Source of the DNA: SIG603 sp963621245
Lineage (GTDB): Bacteria; Bacillota; Clostridia; Oscillospirales; Acutalibacteraceae
Direction: 5' to 3'
Assembly: GCA_963621245.1 (NCBI GenBank)
Contig: CAVFCW010000001.1
Span: forward strand, 434,001 to 498,000
Length of the DNA: 64,000 nucleotides
Positions 17,074-25,372 of the stretch are shown piece by piece. The notes beneath the pieces were generated by a model. The model saw only the letters and a list, made by a program, of their open reading frames with translations, searched no databases and had not been told where the DNA came from. Each line of letters begins with the position of its first letter. Within the stretch, counting starts at the first letter, position 1. The position numbers were made by a program, and so were the translations under genes.

Positions 17074-18501
17074 TTAATCGTTTGTGATTTGCTTGTAAAG
17101 AGCAATATACTCCCTTGCACTCTTGCCCCAGGAATTATCGCACTTCATGGCTCTGTCAACAAGAACATCCCAGCCCTTTTTATCGGTATTGTACTGATAA
17201 ATCGCTCTGTGAAGTGTGTTGAGCATATCGCCGGAATCGTAGTTGAGGAAAGTGAATCCGTTTCCTTCTCCGTCACCGCTGTCCGTGATAGTGTCCTTAA
17301 GGCCGCCTGTCTGACGGATTACGGGAATAGTGCCGTATCTCAAAGAAATCATCTGAGAAAGTCCGCACGGCTCGGATTTGGACGGCATGAGGAACATATC
17401 GGCACCGGCATAAATCTTAGAGGAAAGCTCCGGAATAAATCCGATTGTCAGGCTGAATCTTCCCGGATACTTATCCGCCATCTCCTTAAAGAATGTCTCG
17501 TACTCCCAGTCTCCGCTTCCGAGAACGGCAAACTGAGCGTTTGAGAACTCCATAATGTTGTCGATTGCCGACTTAACAAGATCGAGTCCCTTGTGAGAAA
17601 CAAGTCTTGTAACCATTCCGATAAGCGGAAGATTCGGCTTAACCTCAAGGCCGAGTCTCTCCTGAAGCTTAGCCTTGTTGACCGCCTTGCCGGATTTATC
17701 CTTTACGCTGAAGTTTGCATAAATCTTGTCGTCGGTCTCGGGATCATAGAGTTTCTCGTCAATGCCGTTGAGAATTCCGCTAAGTTTCCAAGAACGCTCA
17801 CGCAGAATGGGATCGAGCTTGTGCGAGAACCACGGGTCGAGAATTTCCTTTGCATATGTTGGAGAAACGGTCGAAACCCAGTTGGCTGTCTCGATTGCGC
17901 CCTTCATAATGTTCACGCAGTCGTTCCACTCGAGAAGATTTGCGTTTGCACTCGGGATACCGAAAACATCCTCAAGAATTTCTTTCCCATACTGACCCTG
18001 ATACTGAATATTATGAATGGTGAAGAGAGTTTTAATTCCCTTGTACCAATCCTGATTTGCATAAAAAATATGATAGTAAACCGGTACAAGACCCGTCTCC
18101 CAGTCGTTGCAGTGGAGAACATCGGGCTTGAAATCTATTGCCGGAAGCATCTCGATGCAGGCTCTCGAGAAGAATGCAAATCTTTCGGCGTCATCGTAAT
18201 GGCCGTAAAGTCTGCCCCTCTTGAAATAATACTGGTTATCGAGAAGATAATAAGTTACTCCGTCATATTTTGCCTCGTAAATTCCGCAGTACTGGCGTCT
18301 CCAGGCTACGGGAACGCTTATGCTTGTCACAAAATGCATGGAGTCCCTGAGCTCCTGAGAAATACTGTCATATAAAGGCATTACAACTCTGCATCCGATA
18401 AGTCGTGTGCGCAGAGCTTTTGGCAATGAACCGGCTACATCCGCAAGTCCGCCCGAAGCAGCGAACGGTCTCGCTTCACTTGTGCAGAATAAAACTTTCA
18501 T
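17074..18501 (-). CDS. glgA: Glycogen synthase (ADP-glucose)
   Basis: 475 residues, GT5 family. The N terminus reads KVLFCTSEARPFAASGGLADV, the ADP-glucose-binding glycine-rich motif; LHCNDWETGLVPVY and the C-terminal KSEPCGLSQMISLRYGTIPVIRQTGGL are also diagnostic. It elongates alpha-1,4-glucan from ADP-glucose supplied by GlgC/GlgD encoded just upstream. ATG 18501 was chosen (AAAGGATTC upstream); eleven further in-frame codons lack a site. It is the last gene of the operon. Confidence 0.96.
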   Translation of the reverse strand: MKVLFCTSEARPFAASGGLADVAGSLPKALRTRLIGCRVVMPLYDSISQELRDSMHFVTSISVPVAWRRQYCGIYEAKYDGVTYYLLDNQYYFKRGRLYGHYDDAERFAFFSRACIEMLPAIDFKPDVLHCNDWETGLVPVYYHIFYANQDWYKGIKTLFTIHNIQYQGQYGKEILEDVFGIPSANANLLEWNDCVNIMKGAIETANWVSTVSPTYAKEILDPWFSHKLDPILRERSWKLSGILNGIDEKLYDPETDDKIYANFSVKDKSGKAVNKAKLQERLGLEVKPNLPLIGMVTRLVSHKGLDLVKSAIDNIMEFSNAQFAVLGSGDWEYETFFKEMADKYPGRFSLTIGFIPELSSKIYAGADMFLMPSKSEPCGLSQMISLRYGTIPVIRQTGGLKDTITDSGDGEGNGFTFLNYDSGDMLNTLHRAIYQYNTDKKGWDVLVDRAMKCDNSWGKSAREYIALYKQITND

Positions 18502-18549
18502 GATGAATCCTTTCTTTTTTTCTAAAAACCACACACTTATAATAGGAAT

Positions 18550-18578
18550 ACTCCGAGCAGTTACCCACCACTCGGAGT
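18550..18578 (-). repeat. Intergenic hairpin between glgD and glgA
   Basis: ACTCCGAG and CTCGGAGT form an 8-bp stem with a 13-base loop, with no T-run. It may adjust mRNA stability or glgA expression relative to glgCD; a terminator is unlikely. Confidence 0.5.
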
Positions 18579-18607
18579 AGCCGTTAAAACTTCTTGACTG
18601 CCCGAAA

Positions 18608-19723
18608 TCAGACCTTTGTGTTCTTTGCGATATAGAACGGATAGCTTTCTGTGCCGGACATCTTCTGTCCTGCGCTTATGTCTACCTTCTTGTCGAGCAC
18701 AACATAGTTGATATCAACATTCTCTTCAATTACAGAATCCTGCATAACTACGCAGTTCTTAACCTTAGCGCCCTTCTTAATCTGAACGCCGCGGAATATA
18801 ATACAGTTCTCAACCTCACCGTCAATAATGCAGCCGTCTGCTACGAGTGAATTGGAAACATGTGAGCCCAAACCGTACTTTGCCGGCATATCGTCTCTGT
18901 TCTTTGTGTAAATCGGCTGCTTCTGGTTCATGAAGAGCTCGTTTCTTACCTTCGGATCCATAAGTGCGATATTTGCGTCAAAATAAGATGTGAGAGATGT
19001 AATCTGGTAAGCAACTCCCTGATACTCGTAGCCGTAAACCTTTGCGTCCTTGATGAGAATCGGTAAAACAACTCTGTCGAGGTCGAGAAGGTTCTTGCCG
19101 TAGCAGTTCTCAACAAGATTTATGAGGTACTCTCTGCCGATGATGTACATTCCCATACCGACATTTGCGTTTGAAGCGGCCTTATCTGTTACGATAGACT
19201 CCCTTACTCTGTCCTCGGGATCGATTGTGAATACGCTTGAATTAACGCCTTCGATAACATTGCCTCTGCGGTAAATGCAGGTTACGTCGGCACCCTTCTC
19301 GATGTGATACTCGAGAGCGTCGGCATAGTTGATGTTGGCAACATAGTCGCAGTCGGAAAGGATAACATATTCCTCGTGGGAATTGTTAAGGAAATTTCTT
19401 ATGCTGTAAAGAGACTCAATTCTGCCGTTGTTTCTTGTGTGGTCTGTTCCGAAAGGCGGAAGAAGATAAAGACCCTCGTTCTTTCTGGAGAGATCCCAAG
19501 CTTTACCGGATCCGAGATGATCCATGAGCGACTGATAGTTCTCCTCGGTTACGACGCCGATTTTATTTATACCCGAATTTACAAGGTTGGAGAGCGGAAA
19601 ATCGACAAGACGGTATCTTGCACCGTAAGGAATTGACGCCATAACTCTCTCTTTTGTAAGCTCGCTTACTCTGTTTTCATGAACATAGGCAAAAAGGATG
19701 CCCATTGCTTTCTTTGCACGCAT
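18608..19723 (-). CDS. glgD: Glucose-1-phosphate adenylyltransferase, GlgD subunit
   Basis: 371 residues. It has the nucleotidyltransferase-like start (GILFAYVHENRVSELTKERVMASIPYG) and a C-terminal left-handed beta-helix, but lacks the canonical GGxGxRL signature of the catalytic GlgC, as expected for the Firmicute GlgD partner. It forms the ADP-glucose pyrophosphorylase complex with GlgC. It begins 15 bp after glgC with GGAGG. Confidence 0.95.
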   Translation of the reverse strand: MRAKKAMGILFAYVHENRVSELTKERVMASIPYGARYRLVDFPLSNLVNSGINKIGVVTEENYQSLMDHLGSGKAWDLSRKNEGLYLLPPFGTDHTRNNGRIESLYSIRNFLNNSHEEYVILSDCDYVANINYADALEYHIEKGADVTCIYRRGNVIEGVNSSVFTIDPEDRVRESIVTDKAASNANVGMGMYIIGREYLINLVENCYGKNLLDLDRVVLPILIKDAKVYGYEYQGVAYQITSLTSYFDANIALMDPKVRNELFMNQKQPIYTKNRDDMPAKYGLGSHVSNSLVADGCIIDGEVENCIIFRGVQIKKGAKVKNCVVMQDSVIEENVDINYVVLDKKVDISAGQKMSGTESYPFYIAKNTKV

Positions 19724-19738
19724 TATTCTACATCCTCC

Positions 19739-20935
19739 TTAAGCTTCAATCATTTCCTTCGGAGCTACTACCTGAGCGTCTGCAACGGTAGCCTCCGGAC
19801 CTACGACAGCAACGCCCCAATCGTCGAGGTTTGCCATGTTCTCCGGTCTTTCGCCGACAACTGCGCCCTTACCGATATGAGCATTCTGAGCAACAAGAGC
19901 ATACTGAACGACAGCGCCCTCCTCGATGACTGCACCCGGAAGAATAACGGAGTTATCTATCTTTGCGCCGCTTGCGACATAAACGCCCTGTGAAAGTACG
20001 GAATACTCAAGGTCGCCGTAAATCTGGCAGCCCTCAGCAACAAGTGAGTTCTGAACGCTTGTGCCGTTTGCTACATAGTGAGGCGGCATATCGGGTGTTC
20101 TTGAATAGATCTTCCACTCGTTGTCGTCAAGCTTAAGGTTGAGGTTGGGATTGAGAAGGTCGAGGTTAGCCTCCCAGAGAGCGTCGATTGTTCCGACGTC
20201 CTTCCAGTAGCCGTCGAATGTATAAGCAAACATTCTCTCGCCCGAATTGAGCATGTTCGGAAGAACGTTGAATCCGAAGTCGTTCTTTGAGTTGGGGTCT
20301 GCCTCGTCAAGCTCGAGATACTTTCTGAGTTTCTCCCATGTGAAGCAGTAAATACCCATGGATGCGTTTGTGCTCTTCGGGTGCTTCGGCTTCTCATCGA
20401 ACTCATATATGCTTCCGTCCTCGTTTGTATTGAGGATACCGTAACGGGATGCATCCTCCAAAGAAACGGTGTAGCAAGCTATTGTACATGCGGCATTGTT
20501 TGCCTTGTGGTACTCAACCATCTTGGAATAATCCATCTTGTAGATATGGTCGCCCGAAAGAACGATAACATACTCAGGGTTGTATCTTGCGATATATCCC
20601 AAGTTCTGATAGATTGCGTTGGCTGTACCTTTGTACCAATCTGTGCCCTGCTGCTGCTCATACGGCGGTAATACTCTTACGCCTCCGTTCATGGAGTCTA
20701 AGTCCCACGGCTGGCCGTTTCCGATGTATTCGTTGAGCTCCAGCGGCTGATACTGTGTCAGCACACCGACTGTGGAGATACCGGAATTAACACAGTTGGA
20801 AAGCGGAAAATCGATGATTCTGTACTTTCCGCCAAATGGTACTGCAGGCTTTGCGACATTCTTGGTCAGCGAATAAAGACGGCTTCCGCGTCCTCCTGCA
20901 AGCAGCATTGCTACTACTTCCTGTTTAGGCAACAT
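19739..20935 (-). CDS. glgC: Glucose-1-phosphate adenylyltransferase, catalytic subunit
   Basis: 398 residues. AMLLAGGRGSRLYSLTKNVAKPAVPFGG is the pyrophosphorylase signature; LSGDHIYKMDYSKM and DEKPKHPKSTNASMGIY carry catalytic and sugar-phosphate residues; the C terminus has hexapeptide-type repeats. It makes ADP-glucose from glucose-1-phosphate and ATP. GGGAGG precedes ATG 20935. First gene of glgC-glgD-glgA; no branching enzyme or phosphorylase is present in the window. Confidence 0.96.
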   Translation of the reverse strand: MLPKQEVVAMLLAGGRGSRLYSLTKNVAKPAVPFGGKYRIIDFPLSNCVNSGISTVGVLTQYQPLELNEYIGNGQPWDLDSMNGGVRVLPPYEQQQGTDWYKGTANAIYQNLGYIARYNPEYVIVLSGDHIYKMDYSKMVEYHKANNAACTIACYTVSLEDASRYGILNTNEDGSIYEFDEKPKHPKSTNASMGIYCFTWEKLRKYLELDEADPNSKNDFGFNVLPNMLNSGERMFAYTFDGYWKDVGTIDALWEANLDLLNPNLNLKLDDNEWKIYSRTPDMPPHYVANGTSVQNSLVAEGCQIYGDLEYSVLSQGVYVASGAKIDNSVILPGAVIEEGAVVQYALVAQNAHIGKGAVVGERPENMANLDDWGVAVVGPEATVADAQVVAPKEMIEA

Positions 20936-20997
20936 ATTTGTTTCCTCCCTAATATTTCATATATATAATTATGTGATTGGTTTTTGCCTTAATCATT

Positions 20998-21024
20998 ATT
21001 ATACAGTTATATAATAACAACTGT
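20998..21024 (-). promoter_or_regulatory. glgC promoter region with dyad operator
   Basis: Minus-strand -10 TATAAT (complement of 20998-21003) directly abuts a dyad, ACAGTT (21003-21008) and AACTGT (21019-21024). A repressor bound there would cover the promoter. No good -35 is visible at the standard distance, so an activator role is also possible. Confidence 0.4.
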
Positions 21025-21124
21025 GTAATAAAATTGCAAGAATTTTATTTAAAATCATATAATATCCTAAAAGCACTTTGTAAATTTTGTGTAGTTTGTA
21101 TTAAATTCAGGTAAAATTCCCTTA

Positions 21125-21169
21125 CAATAAAAACACACGGAAAACAGCATAATTTCGCCGTTTTCCGTG
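21125..21169 (-). terminator. Terminator of Old Yellow Enzyme-type gene
   Basis: CACGGAAAAC / GTTTTCCGTG stem; minus-strand tail TGTTTTTATTG. Confidence 0.75.
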
Positions 21170-21190
21170 CTTTTTGAGTATCTTGTATTT

Positions 21191-23146
21191 TTAAATCTGA
21201 ATGCCGGCGTCAAAACCTGTTCTGACGGCATTTCCCACGTTCGAAGCCGAAATGCAGTCGCCGACGGAGAAAAATTCTTCGGGGATGCATCTGAATCGCT
21301 CTGACTCGGCTGCAGAAGCTTTGTAGCCCGCCGCAAGTATGACGGTATCGGCGTTAATTGTTTTCTCGCCTTCGGCATCCTTATAAACAATTCCGCTGTC
21401 GTTTATGCTTATGCACACGGAATTTAAGTGAATCCTTACGCTTTTTTCGCAGTGCTTTCTTATGGCAATTTGCGGAATCTCACAGCTTGCGGCGGCAAGA
21501 GTATCGCTCATTTCAACAAGTTCCACGGTTTTTCCGCACTCCTCTGCGAGATAAACGGCTGTTTCCGCTCCGACGTCACCGCCGCCGATAACGGCAATTT
21601 TATCGCCAAGCTTGTTTTCAAGGGCAAGCTTATAAGCCTCCTCGGCTGTTATTACATTCTTTCCGTCCGCACCCGGTATATTCGGAATTATCGGTCTTGC
21701 TCCTACGGCAGATATAACGACATCGGGCGAAAGACTCTCAACAAGCTCCTCGGTCGCCTGTGTATTAAGCCTTACATCGACTCCTTTTTTCTCGGTCATA
21801 TGAATTAAAAATTCGAGAAAATCGCATAAATTCTTCTTAAAGCTTACCTGTCTCGAGAATTTAAGCTTTCCGCCGAGGCTGTCGCTTTGCTCGAGAAGAA
21901 TGACCTCATGCCAACGACTTTTTGCGGCTATGGCGGCTTGCATTCCCGCCGGGCCGCCGCCGATTACGACAACTCTTTTCTTTTCGCCCACGGGCGGAAC
22001 CAAATTCTTGAGTCTAAGCTCTCTTCCGACGGTCGGATTTACCGAACAGCCGAAATTTTTCGCTCTCGTGTAATCAAGACAATGGAAACAGCAAATGCAC
22101 GGAATTATCTCGTCCTCTTTGTCCGTTCTCGATTTTGTTACAAGAAAAGCGTCTGCGATTGTACCTCTTGCCATGGATACGATATCGGCTCTGCCGTCCG
22201 CCAGGCATTTCTCTATGTCCTCGGGATACTGGTAACCGCCCAATGTGAGAACGGGAATGTGAATTCTGCCGGACTTCTTGACATACTCGGCGAGATAAGT
22301 GTTAACTCCCGCCGGCAAAAAGTGGTTCGGATGAGTTATTTCTTCTGTATCCGTCACAAAAGAGCCGGCAGAAATGTGTGCAATATCGATTTTGTCCTGA
22401 ATCATCTCGAGAAAATCCACGCAGTCTTTCTCGGTAAATCCACCCTCGCCCGCAAGCTCCGAGCCTGAAATTCTGTATTCGATGAGAATCTTTCTTCCAA
22501 CTCTTCTTCTGATTGCATCGAGAATCATAATGGGAAATCTCGCTCTGTTCTCAAGACTTCCGCCGAATTTGTCTGTTCGCTTGTTGAGTATCGGCGAGAG
22601 GAACTGGCTTAAAATAAGGCCGTGACCGCCGTGAATAAGTATCATATCAAAGCCGCACTTGAGGGCGTTTTCGGCGGCATCCGCATAAAGCTCGGCGAGC
22701 TGAAGCATAACGTCCTCCGTGAACATTCTCACCTTTGCGCCCGATCTTTTTGTCCTCTCACCGTTAACGGTGTAGACGCACAATTCTCCGTTGTAGTCGT
22801 AGCCGTGGTAAGAAAATCCGAGAAGCTCAAGGCTTATCTTCGCTCCGTAAAAATGCACGGCGTCGGTGAGCTGAGTCCAGAATCTGTGTCCTTCGGGGTG
22901 AAAGATGTTCTCGTTGGCATGAACGGGATCGTAAGGCTTGTGAATGTCCATATTCTGAGCCGAAACCGTGATACAGGCGGAGCCGCCCCTTGCTTTTTCG
23001 GAATAATATGCGATAACGTGATCGTTCGGATATTCCTCTCTGCCCGCAAGCAGATGTGCCCCCGCAGGAGCCGACCAAATTCTGTTTTTGAATGTAACGC
23101 CGCCTATCGTTATGGGCGAAAACATATGCGGATATTTATTTTTCAT
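21191..23146 (-). CDS. NADH:flavin oxidoreductase, 2,4-dienoyl-CoA reductase-like
   Basis: 651 residues in the FadH/BaiCD layout. Residues ~1-340 are an FMN-binding Old Yellow Enzyme barrel (MFSPITIGGVTFKNRIWSAP; ILIHGGHGLILSQFLSP). A [4Fe-4S] cysteine cluster follows (CICCFHC...C near residue 350), then an FAD domain (VVVIGGGPAGMQAA) and an NAD domain (IAVIGGGDVGAETAVYL). It should reduce an enoyl or enone substrate using NAD(P)H. Bile-acid, dienoyl-CoA and trimethylamine-type relatives share this layout, so the substrate is open. Single-gene unit. Confidence 0.92.
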   Translation of the reverse strand: MKNKYPHMFSPITIGGVTFKNRIWSAPAGAHLLAGREEYPNDHVIAYYSEKARGGSACITVSAQNMDIHKPYDPVHANENIFHPEGHRFWTQLTDAVHFYGAKISLELLGFSYHGYDYNGELCVYTVNGERTKRSGAKVRMFTEDVMLQLAELYADAAENALKCGFDMILIHGGHGLILSQFLSPILNKRTDKFGGSLENRARFPIMILDAIRRRVGRKILIEYRISGSELAGEGGFTEKDCVDFLEMIQDKIDIAHISAGSFVTDTEEITHPNHFLPAGVNTYLAEYVKKSGRIHIPVLTLGGYQYPEDIEKCLADGRADIVSMARGTIADAFLVTKSRTDKEDEIIPCICCFHCLDYTRAKNFGCSVNPTVGRELRLKNLVPPVGEKKRVVVIGGGPAGMQAAIAAKSRWHEVILLEQSDSLGGKLKFSRQVSFKKNLCDFLEFLIHMTEKKGVDVRLNTQATEELVESLSPDVVISAVGARPIIPNIPGADGKNVITAEEAYKLALENKLGDKIAVIGGGDVGAETAVYLAEECGKTVELVEMSDTLAAASCEIPQIAIRKHCEKSVRIHLNSVCISINDSGIVYKDAEGEKTINADTVILAAGYKASAAESERFRCIPEEFFSVGDCISASNVGNAVRTGFDAGIQI

Positions 23147-23276
23147 AAGAAATTCCTCTTTGTTCAGTTAAATATGCGTCTATTTTATCACTCAAAAATA
23201 TTCATATCAACCGCTTGAAATATTTTTGTATTTGAGTTTAAATAATTAAAGAAAAGAAGTAAAGAAAGGCGCAATT

Positions 23277-24050
23277 ATGGAAGGCAAAAAGTATATTTAC
23301 GAAACTCATCTTCACACTTGCGAGGCAAGCGCATGCGGCGTCGCACACGGCGAAGATTACATTGACTATATGACAGATTTGGGATATTCCGGAATAATCG
23401 TGACGGATCATTTCTTCAACGGAAATTCTTGCGTACCGAGCTTTCTCCCGTGGGAAGAAAAAGTCAAACGCTATCAGGACGGCTACTTAGCCGCCAAAAA
23501 AGCCGCCGAGGGAAAAAATCTCTCCGTATTCTTCGGAATAGAATACAACTTCAAGGGCGACGAATATTTGATTTACGGCGTCGATGAAAAATGGCTTCTC
23601 GATAACCCCGACATCATGACAAAGGAGCGCACCGAAGTTTATAAGCTCGTCAAAGCATACGGCGGACTTATGCTTCAGGCACATCCTTTCAGAGAAAGAG
23701 ACTATCTCTCGGCAATTCACTTAACGCCGAGCGCATGCGACGGAATAGAGGTTTATAACGCATGCAACCACCCGTACGAAAACGCTTTGGCAAGAGAGTA
23801 CGCAAAAAAAGAAGGCATGACTATTTTGAGCGGCGGCAGTGACATTCACCATTTGAGCGATGAAATCAAGGGCGGAGTCGCATTCGACCGCAAACTCGAG
23901 AGTATCGATGACTTCGTTAAAGCCATGCTAAACAACGAGGGCACGCCCGTTAGCCTTCGTGACGGAAAGTTTATCCCCGTAACGGAAATTGAAGAGGAGT
24001 GCAAAGTTTCTTCTCAGCCTCATCTTCCCGTAATCATACACGAAGTATGA
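23277..24050 (+). CDS. PHP domain phosphoesterase
   Basis: 257 residues. ETHLHTCEAS at the start is the first PHP metal motif; IVTDHFF, FGIEYNF, QAHPFRE and the C-terminal GGSDIHH supply the other metal ligands. PHP proteins hydrolyse phosphoesters (histidinol phosphatase, nucleases, other small phosphoesters). No his operon is nearby, so the substrate is unknown. ATG 23277 follows AAAGG. Single gene with a terminator. Confidence 0.88.
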   Translation: MEGKKYIYETHLHTCEASACGVAHGEDYIDYMTDLGYSGIIVTDHFFNGNSCVPSFLPWEEKVKRYQDGYLAAKKAAEGKNLSVFFGIEYNFKGDEYLIYGVDEKWLLDNPDIMTKERTEVYKLVKAYGGLMLQAHPFRERDYLSAIHLTPSACDGIEVYNACNHPYENALAREYAKKEGMTILSGGSDIHHLSDEIKGGVAFDRKLESIDDFVKAMLNNEGTPVSLRDGKFIPVTEIEEECKVSSQPHLPVIIHEV

Positions 24051-24067
24051 TAAAATAAACTATGAAA

Positions 24068-24106
24068 CGCAAAAGCAGCCGCACCAAAAAGGTACGACTG
24101 CTCTTT
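24068..24106 (+). terminator. Terminator after PHP gene
   Basis: Imperfect hairpin AGCAGCCGCACC / GGTACGACTGCT followed by CTTTGTTTT. Confidence 0.75.
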
Positions 24107-24146
24107 GTTTTCAACTGATTTTGAAAAGTTGTTGAAAATCTTTCCG

Positions 24147-24659
24147 TTAATTAAGTCTCAGTGTTTTGATTATTTTATCGAGTGCAAGCTTAAGCGGACG
24201 ATACAAAATCAGAGCGACAAGGAAATTCCCGCCGCAGTGGATAAAATCAAACGTAAGTCCGCTCGTGAAATACGCCCAAAAGCCTCCGATTCCGCCGATA
24301 AACAAATAAACTATCGAACAGAGGAATCCGAAGCAAAGGCCGTAAATTCCCGAGATGCACGCCCAGACGAAAGCGTTATCGACCCACCTGAAAAGATAAG
24401 CGATAAGCGCGAGCAAGGGCCAAATGTAGATATACATAATGACCCAAGTGTTAAAGCCATATGTCATCGCCTCGATAAAAACAAACACGGCTAAAATTCC
24501 TATGATTCTCTTTCTGAAGCAAAGAGTAAAGAGAATGGTTAAAAGCGACACCAGCTCAATGTTTGGCAAAAATGCCAAAGCCACCTGCGCAACATACATC
24601 AGCACGCCAAGCATTGCCATTAAGCTCATGTCTCTTACAGCCACGGAGCGGCTTTTCAT
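24147..24659 (-). CDS. ECF transporter S component, probable cobalamin-related substrate
   Basis: 170 residues with about six membrane helices, small size and an N-terminal helix typical of energy-coupling-factor S components (SLMAMLGVLMYVAQVALAFLPNIELVSLL). ATG 24659 lies 4 bp after the DUF4430 gene; a longer frame runs into that gene. The pair sits under a cobalamin riboswitch, so uptake of B12 or a corrinoid precursor is the best guess. The shared ECF A/A'/T module is not in the window. Confidence 0.8.
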   Translation of the reverse strand: MKSRSVAVRDMSLMAMLGVLMYVAQVALAFLPNIELVSLLTILFTLCFRKRIIGILAVFVFIEAMTYGFNTWVIMYIYIWPLLALIAYLFRWVDNAFVWACISGIYGLCFGFLCSIVYLFIGGIGGFWAYFTSGLTFDFIHCGGNFLVALILYRPLKLALDKIIKTLRLN

Positions 24660-24663
24660 TTTA

Positions 24664-25071
24664 TCAGTAACCCGTTGTGAAGGTGAGCTCGTAGTGATCT
24701 CCGTCTGCAACCATTGTATCTGTTGCGCCGGTGGTCAAAGTCTCGCCGTTCTTGGTGATGCACCACCACTCCTGATTGTCCTCGTTCACTGTCTCTCCGT
24801 CTGCTGTGATAATGTAAAGGCCCCAGTCTGTCTGGTTGTCCTCAACGATTTTGGCGTTCAAGAGAACAGTCTCAAGATTTTCTGCCTCTGTCTGGCAAAC
24901 AAACTCGTTTGTTGATCCGTCCTTGTGAATAACTTCTACCGTTACGGATTTGGTACCCTCGTTTACCTTAGGTCTTGAGTTAAAATAGATTACTCCGAAT
25001 ACTGCGATGAGTACTATGAGCACGACAGCCACAATAGCTGTCACTTTTTTGTTTGACTTTTTTTCAGTCAT
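24664..25071 (-). CDS. Membrane-anchored DUF4430 protein
   Basis: 135 residues: a basic N terminus, one uncleaved-looking helix (TAIVAVVLIVLIAVFGVIYF), then a DUF4430 domain (FVCQTEAENLETVLL, WGLYIITADGETV, WWCITKNGE). DUF4430 resembles the C-terminal cobalamin-binding domain of transcobalamin. With a B12 riboswitch upstream and an ECF S component 4 bp downstream, a surface corrinoid-capture role is likely. Start ATG 25071 (AGAAAGG upstream) was chosen; the longer frame would start inside the riboswitch platform. Confidence 0.85.
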   Translation of the reverse strand: MTEKKSNKKVTAIVAVVLIVLIAVFGVIYFNSRPKVNEGTKSVTVEVIHKDGSTNEFVCQTEAENLETVLLNAKIVEDNQTDWGLYIITADGETVNEDNQEWWCITKNGETLTTGATDTMVADGDHYELTFTTGY

Positions 25072-25085
25072 ATTACTTTCCTTTC

Positions 25086-25277
25086 TGCCGAATCCTCGCG
25101 GCACAAATAATTTTTATCGCTCTCGGTAAGTCTTCCGACTTATGCCCGTTTTCTTTTCGCCTTCCCGATTTCTCAGTGACTTATGAAAAGAATTTGCAAA
25201 AGCGGGGCAATCACGGCGGCGGGTCCGTCACGGAATTTCACCGTACTTCCTTATTGAGACATTTGGTCGCCGAAAGC
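25086..25277 (-). promoter_or_regulatory. Cobalamin riboswitch with translation-type platform
   Basis: Read on the minus strand, P1 pairs GCTTTCGG (complement of 25270-25277) with CCGAGAGC (complement of 25119-25126) with one wobble pair. Between them are GGTGAAATTCCG, the catalytic-core-like CCGCCGCCGTGA and a B12-box-like AAGTCGGAAGACTTACC. A small hairpin, TGCCG/CGGCA (25086-25103), then lies against the ribosome site of the DUF4430 gene and could mask it when ligand binds. No terminator is present, so control at translation is likelier. Confidence 0.87.
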
Positions 25278-25324
25278 TGTTTCAGTATATTTTAAAATTG
25301 TCAAAAAGTCAACGAAAGCCGAAA

Positions 25325-25366
25325 AAACCAGTAAAAAAAGAGCCTTTCCAAGCGGAAAAGGCTCTG
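25325..25366 (-). terminator. Terminator of rny
   Basis: AGAGCCTTTTCC / GGAAAGGCTCT with a minus-strand TTTTTTT tail. Confidence 0.88.
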
Positions 25367-25372
25367 ATTTTC

